Shown: piece by piece, positions 1 through 5,641 of the stretch
Position numbering within the stretch: the first letter of the stretch is position 1
How the letters are laid out: every line of letters starts with the position of its first letter
Source of the DNA: Pseudomonadota bacterium
Lineage (GTDB): Bacteria; Pseudomonadota; Gammaproteobacteria; Burkholderiales; Burkholderiaceae_C
Reading direction: 5' to 3'
Length of the DNA: 5,641 bases
NCBI GenBank assembly: GCA_023394015.1
Contig: JAEXBL010000223.1
Location: forward strand, 1 to 5,641
Notes under the pieces: generated by a model
Database searches by the model: none
What the model saw: only the letters and a program-made list of their open reading frames with translations
Told to the model about the DNA's origin: nothing
Program-made: the position numbers and the translations under genes

Positions 1-1215
1 CCCTCGTTCTTCGACAGCCTGACGGACAACCCGCTGCTGCTGCCCGGCGCCGGCCTGCTGGCCCTGCTGGCCGGCTACGGCTTCTACCGCGCGCGCCAGC
101 GCAAGAAAAGCGCCGCCCCGCTGGACAGCAACTTCATCGAAAGCCGGCTGCAGCCCGACTCTTTCTTCGGCGCCAGCGGCGGCCAGCGCGTGAACACCAA
201 GGACGGCGTGGTCAGCGGCAGCTCGTCCATGGCCTACTCGCCCAGCCAGCTCGATGCCGCCGGCGACGTCGACCCCGTGGCCGAAGCCGACGTGTACCTG
301 GCCTATGGCCGCGACATGCAGGCCGAGGAAATCCTCAAGGAGGCGCTGCGCACCCACCCGGGCCGCATCTCCATCCACCGCAAGCTGGCCGAGATCTACG
401 CCAAGCGCCGCGACGCGCGCGCGCTCGAGGCCATTGCCACCGAGGCCTACGGCATCACCCAGGGCCAGGGCCCCGACTGGCAGGCCATCACCAGCCTGGG
501 CAGCGAGCTGGAGCCCAGCAACCCCCTGTACCAGCCCGGCGGCGCCCCGGCGACCAAGCCGGTGCCGATGCAAGCCCGCCCCAGCTTCGGTGCCGACACC
601 GAGCCGCAGACCGCGCAACTGCTCGAGAAGCCAGCCCCCGACAGCCTGGGCGCGCCGCTGGACCTGGACCTCGATCTGGACGACGCGCCCGTGCGTGCCG
701 CGGTGACGACGGCGCCCTCGCCCCTGCCCCCGGCACCGCCCCCGTCCTCAGTGGCGCCGGCCGCTGTGGCAGCAGGCGCCACGGCCGCCGCCGCAGGGGT
801 CACCGCCGCAGCGCGTGCCCCCGTGCCGCCACCCACGCCGGCGGCCGATGCCTCGGCACCGCTGGACTTCGACCTGGATCTGGAGTTCTCGCCACCGTCC
901 GAGCTGGGCACCACGCAACCGCCGGCCGAGCCACCCGCGACGGTGGCGCCGGCCGTGGCCGAAAACTCCGGCATGATCGACTTCGACATGGACGCCCTGT
1001 CCATCGACCCGGACTCGCGTTCAGGTGGTGAACTGCGCACCGAGCAGCCCGAGGACGCCGACGACGACCCGCTGGGCACCAAGCTGGCGCTGGCCCAGGA
1101 GTTCCACGCCATCGGCGACAGCGAAGGCGCACGCGCCTTGGTCAAGGAAGTCATCGCCGAATCGTCCGGCGCCATGCGCGCACGTGCCGAGCGCTTCCTG
1201 GCAGAGCTGAACTGA
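1..1215 (+). CDS. fimV: FimV-like polar/type IV pilus organising protein, C-terminal part (5' end outside window)
   Basis: The reading frame is open from base 1, so the GTG at 190 is internal and the gene starts upstream. The visible 404 residues begin with a hydrophobic segment (about residues 11-29) followed by a basic stop-transfer stretch (RARQRKK), as expected for the single membrane span of FimV. Residues 91-153 form a TPR-like helical region (AEADVYLAYGRDMQAEEIL and following). A long Ala/Pro-rich linker (about 232-286) is flanked by acidic Leu-Asp motifs at 221-228, 289-295 and 327-331. The last 50 residues (DPLGTKLALAQEFHAIGDSE... to LAELN) match the conserved FimV C-terminal domain. 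FimV proteins are inner-membrane proteins with a periplasmic LysM part, not seen here, and a cytoplasmic TPR part that acts in type IV pilus assembly, twitching and polar organisation. The place next to truA fits the usual betaproteobacterial order. Confidence 0.93.
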   Translation, partial: PSFFDSLTDNPLLLPGAGLLALLAGYGFYRARQRKKSAAPLDSNFIESRLQPDSFFGASGGQRVNTKDGVVSGSSSMAYSPSQLDAAGDVDPVAEADVYLAYGRDMQAEEILKEALRTHPGRISIHRKLAEIYAKRRDARALEAIATEAYGITQGQGPDWQAITSLGSELEPSNPLYQPGGAPATKPVPMQARPSFGADTEPQTAQLLEKPAPDSLGAPLDLDLDLDDAPVRAAVTTAPSPLPPAPPPSSVAPAAVAAGATAAAAGVTAAARAPVPPPTPAADASAPLDFDLDLEFSPPSELGTTQPPAEPPATVAPAVAENSGMIDFDMDALSIDPDSRSGGELRTEQPEDADDDPLGTKLALAQEFHAIGDSEGARALVKEVIAESSGAMRARAERFLAELN

Positions 1216-1229
1216 TTGGCTCTGACACG

Positions 1230-1264
1230 ATGCAATGCGGCGCCCTCCGGGCGCCGCATTGCAT
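1230..1264 (+). terminator. Perfect 16-bp stem-loop after fimV, probable terminator
   Basis: Bases 1230-1245 and 1249-1264 are exact reverse complements, with a 3-base TCC loop. The stem is GC-rich near the loop and lies 15 bases after the fimV stop. No clear run of T follows, so it is not a textbook intrinsic terminator. It could equally stabilise the mRNA 3' end or act on both strands. The dyad is seen directly; the terminator role is inferred. Confidence 0.6.
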
Positions 1265-1291
1265 TGGAGCCCCACCTGTTGCCGCCACAAT
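1264..1291 (+). promoter_or_regulatory. Candidate truA promoter, giving a nearly leaderless mRNA
   Basis: A -35-like TTGGAG (1264-1269) and a -10-like CACAAT (1286-1291) are separated by 16 bases. Transcription would begin near 1298, just before the GTG at 1301. No good Shine-Dalgarno sequence lies upstream of that GTG, which fits a leaderless or near-leaderless transcript. The -35 match is only 3 of 6, so this is tentative. Confidence 0.3.
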
Positions 1292-1300
1292 GTGGGCATC

Positions 1301-2083
1301 GTGAGAATCGCGCTCGGCATCAGCTACCTCGGCAGCGCCTACCAGGGCTGGCAAAGCCAGCCCTCGGGCCAGACGGTGCAGGACCGCCTGGAATCGGCGC
1401 TGGCCCAGTTCGCCACCGTGCCCATCAGCACCCTGTGCGCCGGCCGCACCGATGCCGGCGTGCACGGGCTGATGCAGGTGGTGCATTTCGACACCGAGCT
1501 GGCGCGCGAGCCCTTCTCTTGGGTGCGCGGTACCAACCGCTTCCTGCCGGCCGATATCGCCGTGCAATGGGCGCAGCCGGTGCCGGACGCCTTCCACGTC
1601 CGCGCCAGCGCCCTCGCCCGCCGCTACGCCTACGTGCTGCTCGAATCGCCCGTGCGCCCCAGCGTGGAGGCGCAGCGCGTGGGCTGGGTGTTTCGCCCGC
1701 TGGATGGCGAGGCCATGCGCCAGGCCGCCGGCCACCTGGTCGGCGAGCACGACTTCACATCCTTTCGCGCCTCGGCCTGCCAGGCACTGTCGCCCGTCAA
1801 GCAGCTCACGCGGCTGCAGATCACGCGCCGCGGCGCCTACTGGCGCTTCGACTTCGAGGCCAGCGCCTTCCTGCACCACATGATCCGCACCATCATGGGC
1901 TGCCTGGTGCAGATCGGCCAGGGCTTGCAGCCGCCCGGCTGGATGGCCGAGGTGCTGGCCGCGCGCGACCGCGACGCCGCCGCGCCCACCTTCGCGCCGG
2001 ATGGCCTGTACTTCCTCGGCCCGCGCTACGACCCGTGCTGGAAGCTGCCCGAACGCACGGCGGCCTATGATTGGCTGCCATGA
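1301..2083 (+). CDS. truA: tRNA pseudouridine(38-40) synthase TruA
   Basis: TruA converts uridines 38, 39 and 40 of the tRNA anticodon stem-loop to pseudouridine in the cytoplasm. The protein (260 residues, normal for the family) opens with the typical RIALGISYLGSAYQGWQSQP. It carries the catalytic-loop motif AGRTDAGVHG with the nucleophile Asp at residue 51. Further family landmarks are RYAYVLLESP, HDFTSFRAS, the segment around FLHHMIRTIMGCL, and a C-terminal APDGLYFLGPRYD. The GTG start at 1301 is chosen because homologues begin with (M)RIALG. An ATG at 1235 in the same frame would add 22 residues translated from the fimV stem-loop, which is unlikely. A GTG at 1292 is also possible. The gene lies between fimV and trpF, the usual betaproteobacterial position, and is separated from both by inverted repeats. 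Confidence 0.95.
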   Translation: MRIALGISYLGSAYQGWQSQPSGQTVQDRLESALAQFATVPISTLCAGRTDAGVHGLMQVVHFDTELAREPFSWVRGTNRFLPADIAVQWAQPVPDAFHVRASALARRYAYVLLESPVRPSVEAQRVGWVFRPLDGEAMRQAAGHLVGEHDFTSFRASACQALSPVKQLTRLQITRRGAYWRFDFEASAFLHHMIRTIMGCLVQIGQGLQPPGWMAEVLAARDRDAAAPTFAPDGLYFLGPRYDPCWKLPERTAAYDWLP

Positions 2084-2199
2084 ACGCCACCCGGATTCCG
2101 ATTCAAGAAGCCATCTCTCCGTCATTCCGGCGCAAGCCGGAATCCATGTTCGCGAGACGTCGTCCTTGGATTCCGGCTTGCGCCGGAATGACGGTGTAA
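2080..2199 (+). other. 39-codon ORF overlapping the truA stop and running through the repeat; probably not a real gene
   Basis: An ATG overlaps the truA stop as ATGA and opens a 39-residue frame ending at TAA 2197-2199. Most of the product is repeat translation (SFRRKPES in the first arm, WIPACAGMT in the second), a signature often seen where this repeat family is wrongly called as protein. It is in the same frame as trpF, and its stop lies 12 bases before the ATG at 2212, so ribosomes leaving truA could be carried through the hairpin region to trpF. There is no sign of a function for the peptide itself. Confidence 0.25.
2119..2194. repeat. Inverted pair of 28-bp REP-like arms (REPIN-like / small repeat element)
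   Basis: Bases 2119-2146 and 2167-2194 are perfect 28-bp reverse complements around a 20-base centre. Each arm also has its own 8-bp dyad (ATTCCGGC-GCAA-GCCGGAAT), so the element can fold as one long hairpin or as two small ones. The core GTCATTCCGGCG / AAGCCGGAATCC belongs to a repeat type scattered between genes in many beta- and gammaproteobacteria and similar to the Neisseria dRS3 family. It fills most of the truA-trpF gap and may end truA transcription or protect the mRNA. The symmetry is seen directly; the family link is from general knowledge. Confidence 0.85.
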
Positions 2200-2203
2200 A
2201 GGG
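2198..2203 (+). promoter_or_regulatory. Ribosome binding site that decides the trpF start
   Basis: AAAGGG lies 8 bases before the ATG at 2212 but only 2 bases before the ATG at 2206. Normal spacing therefore favours 2212 as the start. The site overlaps the TAA of the preceding mini-ORF. Confidence 0.5.
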
Positions 2204-2217
2204 CCATGCGCATGGCC
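2202..2217. repeat. Perfect 16-bp palindrome over the trpF start codons
   Basis: GGCCATGCGCATGGCC is its own reverse complement and contains both candidate trpF ATG codons (2206 and 2212). As RNA it lacks an unpaired loop but could partly fold over the start. As DNA it could be a dyad operator. It may also be chance in GC-rich sequence; no function is claimed. Confidence 0.4.
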
Positions 2218-2913
2218 AACGCTGCCAGCCGCACCCGCATCAAGATCTGCGGACTCACGCGCGAGGCCGACGTGGACGCCGCCGTCGCCGCCGGCGCCGA
2301 TGCGATTGGCTTCGTGCTCTACCCGAAAAGCCCGCGCTTCGTCACGCCGCAGCGAGCGGCGGAACTGGCCCGCCGGCTGCCACCCTTCGTCACCCCGGTG
2401 CTGCTGTTCGTCAACGAGTTCGCTACAAATATAGAAGCTGCCAGCGCTGCTGTACCGGGCGCCGTGCTGCAATTTCATGGTGACGAGTCGCCCGCCGACT
2501 GCCTGGCCGCCGCGCAAGTCACCGGCCGCCCATTCCTGCGCGCGGCGCGCATGCCGGCGCCCCCGGCGCCCGCGCTCGACTTGGTAAAATTCGCCCACGA
2601 TCACAGCGCCGCCCAGGCCATCCTGATCGACGCCGACAGCCAGGGCTTCGGCGGCAGCGGAAAGACATTCGATTGGTCACTCGTTCCAACAAGCGTTCCC
2701 GCTCACCTCGTCTTGTCTGGTGGGCTCACACCTGCAAACGTGAGCGATGGGATCGCCGCCTTGCGCGGGCGTGGCCGCTCGCTCGCGGTTGACGTTTCCT
2801 CCGGCGTCGAGGCCGACGGCCCGCACGGCCAGCCCCTGAAGGGCATCAAGGACGCCGCCAAGATCCACCAGTTCGTCGCCGCCGTGCGCGCGGCCGATGG
2901 CCTACCCTTTTGA
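2212..2913 (+). CDS. trpF: Phosphoribosylanthranilate isomerase TrpF
   Basis: TrpF catalyses the Amadori rearrangement of N-(5-phosphoribosyl)anthranilate to CdRP, the third step of tryptophan synthesis from chorismate. The 233-residue protein is a single TIM barrel, here a stand-alone enzyme rather than fused to TrpC. The general base Cys lies in KICGLTR (Cys13 from the start at 2212). LQFHGDE is conserved, and the general acid Asp is in ILIDA (Asp140), followed by the [11 protein letters not shown] loop. The phosphate-binding SGGLTPANV and DVSSGVE segments are present. ATG 2212 is preferred because of the ribosome binding site spacing; ATG 2206 would add two residues. Codon use is uneven: AT-richer patches occur near 2422-2440 and 2661-2740. 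It lies just upstream of trpB (7 bases from stop to preferred start), so the two are probably cotranscribed and translationally coupled. Confidence 0.95.
   Translation: MANAASRTRIKICGLTREADVDAAVAAGADAIGFVLYPKSPRFVTPQRAAELARRLPPFVTPVLLFVNEFATNIEAASAAVPGAVLQFHGDESPADCLAAAQVTGRPFLRAARMPAPPAPALDLVKFAHDHSAAQAILIDADSQGFGGSGKTFDWSLVPTSVPAHLVLSGGLTPANVSDGIAALRGRGRSLAVDVSSGVEADGPHGQPLKGIKDAAKIHQFVAAVRAADGLPF
2422..2448 (+). repeat. Possible comamonad intergenic-repeat fragment inside trpF
   Basis: The run GCTACAAATATAGAAGCTGC followed by CAGCGCT is AT-rich for this gene. From memory it resembles the GCTAC-A/T-rich-ATAGCTGC-nAGCGCT repeat common between genes of Comamonadaceae. Here it encodes ATNIEAASA in a variable helix of TrpF and leaves the frame intact. 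The resemblance is recalled rather than searched, and chance or ordinary coding drift remains possible. Confidence 0.3.
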
Positions 2914-2920
2914 CCCACCC

Positions 2921-4182
<1,262 letters not shown>

Positions 4183-4186
<4 letters not shown>

Positions 4187-5004
4187 ACCGCATCGCCACC
4201 ACCTTCGCCGCGCTACAGGCCCAAAAGCGCACCGCGCTGATCCCCTACGTCACCGCTGGCTTTCCGTACGCCGACATCACGCCCGCGCTGATGCACGGCA
4301 TGGTCACCGCCGGCGCCGACGTGATCGAGCTGGGCGTGCCCTTTTCCGACCCCAACGCCGATGGCGCCGTGATCCAGAAAGCCGGCGATCGCGCGCTGTC
4401 GCTGGGCATCAACCTGGCGCAGGTGCTGGCCATGGTGAAGACCTTCCGCGAGAAGGACCAGCAGACGCCGGTGGTGCTGATGGGCTATGCCAACCCGGTC
4501 GAGCGCTACGACCAGAAGCACGGCAACAACGATGGCGAAAGCGCCTTCATCCGCGACGCCGCGGCAGCCGGCGTGGACGGCGTGCTCATCGTCGACTACC
4601 CGCCCGAGGAATGCGCCGACTTTGGCGCCAGGCTGCGCGCCCACGGCATCGACCTGATCTTTCTGCTGGCGCCGACTTCCACCGAAGAGCGCATGCAGCA
4701 AGTGGCGCAGGTCGCCAGCGGCTACGTGTACTACGTCTCGCTCAAGGGCGTCACCGGCTCGGGCGCCCTCAACACCGCCGAGGTCGAGGCCATGCTGCCG
4801 CGCATCCGCCAGCACGTGCACATCCCCGTCGGCGTGGGCTTTGGCATCCGCGACGCCGAGACCGCCCGGGCCATTGGCAAGGTGGCGGACGCCGTGGTCA
4901 TCGGCAGCCGCCTGATCCAGGTCATCGAACACCAGCCCCACGAGCGCGTGGTCGCCGCCGCCATGGACTTCCTGCGGCCGGTGCGCGCGGCGCTGGATGC
5001 ATGA
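4183..5004 (+). CDS. trpA: Tryptophan synthase alpha chain TrpA
   Basis: TrpA cleaves indole-3-glycerol phosphate to indole and glyceraldehyde 3-phosphate; the indole passes through a tunnel to TrpB. The 273-residue TIM-barrel protein keeps the catalytic pair Glu49 and Asp60 at the same numbers as the Salmonella enzyme. Loop 6 is present (SLKGVTGSG, Thr191), as are the phosphate-binding GFGI (220-223) and GSRL (241-244). Loop 2 reads [12 protein letters not shown], whereas the family usually has DP(M/L)ADGP. Asn58 and Ala62 are therefore unusual, although both key Asp residues are kept. A segment at 108-121 ([14 protein letters not shown]) looks slightly longer than in typical homologues. The start is fixed by the AAAGGAG site and by the ATGA overlap with trpB. 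The frame is open far upstream within trpB, but that is only GC-rich shadow. Confidence 0.96.
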
Positions 5005-5010
5005 AGTGAA

Positions 5011-5110
5011 GTACCCCCTGTGCCGCCTTCGGCGTCTTCCCCCTCTCCAGAGGGAGGAGGACGGCGCCAGTGGTCGGGGGAACCCCGCCCACGGCACCCG
5101 CGTCTGGCCT
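5011..5110. repeat. Comamonad-type intergenic repeat-like sequence downstream of trpA
   Basis: The stretch CCCCCTgtgCCGCCTTCGGCG, TTCCCCCTCTCC, GAGGGAGGAGGACGGCGCCAG, then CGGGGGAACCCCGCCCACGGC resembles an abundant non-coding repeat I recall between comamonad genes (CCCCCTGAG...TTCCCCCTCTC...GAGGGGGACG...). It contains several short dyads, for example 5075-5079 with 5083-5087. Its boundaries are uncertain, and copy number in the genome would be the test. Confidence 0.4.
5033..5063 (+). terminator. Long imperfect hairpin 29 bases after trpA, possible terminator of the trpFBA genes
   Basis: CGTCTTCCCCCTC (5033-5045) pairs with 5050-5063 through 13 base pairs. It has one bulged A (5055), one G-U pair (5037 with 5059) and a TCCA loop. 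No T-run follows, so it may be a factor-assisted terminator, an mRNA-end stabiliser or simply the fold of the surrounding repeat. Confidence 0.45.
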
Positions 5111-5168
5111 GCGCCGCGGCCGTTGGCCCCACTGGATTTCAAGCGTTGCGGTGGACGCGCCAGCGCCG

Positions 5169-5197
5169 TGGAAAACTGAAATGGCAAGGTGTATGCT
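5169..5197 (+). promoter_or_regulatory. Candidate promoter of the toxin-antitoxin pair
   Basis: A -35-like TGGAAA (5169-5174, 4 of 6 consensus bases) and a -10-like TATGCT (5192-5197, 4 of 6) are 17 bases apart. Transcription would start about 6-7 bases further on, at or next to the ATG at 5204, so the antitoxin mRNA may be leaderless. An AAGGTG at 5186-5191 is 12 bases from the ATG and overlaps the promoter, so it is a poor ribosome site. Confidence 0.4.
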
Positions 5198-5203
5198 CGC
5201 CAC

Positions 5204-5428
5204 ATGAACATCGCTGACGTGGACTTTCGCGCCCTGCCGGTCTCCGAGCGCTTGCAACTGGTGACCGATATCTGGGACAGCATCGCCGCCGAACCGCCCG
5301 GCGCGCTGCCCCTGTCCGAGGCCGCCAAGGCCGAGTTGCATCGCCGGCTGGCAGCGTACGAGGCCGACCCCGACAGTGCCGTCCCTTGGGAGCAGGTGCG
5401 TGAATCCCTGTTGGCCAGCCGCGGCTGA
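5204..5428 (+). CDS. Small antitoxin of the 'addiction module component' type (TIGR02574 / PF09720-like)
   Basis: The 74-residue protein has the family signature: an N-terminal LPVSERLQLVTDIWDSIA helix, then LPLSEAAKAELHRRLAAYEADP and a C-terminal VPWEQVRESL. Members of this family are labile antitoxins paired with ParE/RelE-fold toxins. The N-terminal part is thought to mediate dimerisation or DNA contact, and the C-terminal part to wrap the toxin. The ATG at 5204 is chosen over the upstream GTG at 5189 because homologues begin about here (MNIAD...) and because the likely -10 box covers the GTG. The stop overlaps the toxin start (TGATG), a typical arrangement for such pairs. Antitoxin-toxin complexes of this kind commonly repress their own promoter; no operator is evident here. 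Confidence 0.85.
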   Translation: MNIADVDFRALPVSERLQLVTDIWDSIAAEPPGALPLSEAAKAELHRRLAAYEADPDSAVPWEQVRESLLASRG

Positions 5429-5641
5429 TGCCCTCCGTCAAAGTGATCCTGCGGCCCGAGGCGCAGCAGGAAGCGCTGGAGGCCCAAGCCTGGTATGAGA
5501 CCCGTGCGGTGGGGCTGGGCTACGAGTTTGCGCGCGCCGTGGACAGCGCCGTTTCTCGCATCGCACGCACGCCACGCGCGTTCCCCTTCGTCACCGACCG
5601 GCTTCAGCACCTGACGACACGCCGATTTCCCTATTCGATCA
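5428..5641 (+). CDS. ParE/RelE-superfamily toxin, 5' part (3' end outside window)
   Basis: The frame starts at an ATG overlapping the antitoxin stop (TGATG) and stays open to the window edge, giving 71 residues. The protein begins VKVILRPEAQQEALEAQAWYE, the usual first strand and helix of ParE/RelE toxins (A-x-x-WYE motif). It continues with an amphipathic helix (GYEFARAVDSAVSRIARTP) and ends in RRFPYSI, the start of the strand that normally continues as YY-x(n)-V. About 25-30 residues are probably missing. ParE-like members poison DNA gyrase and RelE-like members cleave mRNA; the sequence seen does not decide which applies. The AWYE and RRFPYSI pattern is closer to the ParE-annotated group. 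No separate ribosome site is obvious, so translation is probably coupled to the antitoxin. Confidence 0.82.
   Translation, partial: MPSVKVILRPEAQQEALEAQAWYETRAVGLGYEFARAVDSAVSRIARTPRAFPFVTDRLQHLTTRRFPYSI

Noticed and set aside
190..192. GTG as a start of a separate gene
   Set aside because: The frame is open to base 1 and encodes the FimV membrane segment, so this is an internal Val codon.
447..1259. 270-codon open frame on the - strand across fimV
   Set aside because: Ser/Ala/Gly-rich shadow of the Pro/Ala-rich FimV linker that begins inside the stem-loop after fimV.
1235..1300. Longer truA from the ATG at 1235
   Set aside because: It would translate the fimV stem-loop and add residues (MRRPPGAALHW...) not typical of TruA.
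1151..2125. 324-codon open frame on the - strand across truA
   Set aside because: Antisense shadow of truA with low-complexity composition and no domain.
2084..2211. Classical trp attenuator before trpF
   Set aside because: The only short ORF has a single Trp codon and no tandem Trp codons, and the hairpin is explained by the repeat element without a T-run terminator.
4213..5610. 465-codon open frame on the - strand across trpA and the antitoxin gene
   Set aside because: It crosses two well-supported + strand genes and the repeat region, and no family motif is seen.

Overview
The window looks like a piece of a high-GC betaproteobacterial chromosome, most likely Comamonadaceae (Acidovorax/Comamonas type). 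The gene order fimV - truA - trpF - trpB - trpA is the conserved arrangement of that group. Codon use is strongly G/C-ending, and the TruA, TrpF, TrpB and TrpA proteins read like comamonad versions. Genus and species cannot be told from the sequence alone. All genes seen are on the + strand.

Layout. 1-1215: the 3' two-thirds of a fimV gene, cut by the window edge, carrying the membrane segment and the cytoplasmic half of the protein. 1216-1300: an intergenic gap with a perfect 16-bp stem-loop, then a possible promoter placed almost directly on the truA start. 1301-2083: truA, tRNA pseudouridine synthase. 2084-2211: a gap filled mostly by an inverted pair of 28-bp REP-like arms, followed by a 16-bp palindrome that covers the trpF start. 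2212-2913, 2921-4186 and 4183-5004: trpF, trpB and trpA, tightly packed, with trpB and trpA overlapping as ATGA. 5005-5203: about 200 bases without a gene, holding a long imperfect hairpin, repeat-like sequence and a candidate promoter. 5204-5641: a small type II toxin-antitoxin pair, with the toxin cut off by the end of the window.

How the genes work together. TrpF makes CdRP from phosphoribosyl-anthranilate. The next enzyme, TrpC, is not in this window. TrpA and TrpB form the alpha2-beta2 tryptophan synthase that finishes the pathway. TruA and FimV are functionally separate (tRNA modification; polar/type IV pilus organisation). In relatives accD usually follows trpA, so the toxin-antitoxin pair looks like an accessory insertion into a housekeeping locus.

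I found no clearly new biological system. The most interesting points are the toxin-antitoxin pair beside trpA, the repeat pair between truA and trpF with its in-frame mini-ORF, two unusual residues in the TrpA catalytic loop, and a comamonad-repeat-like patch inside trpF.
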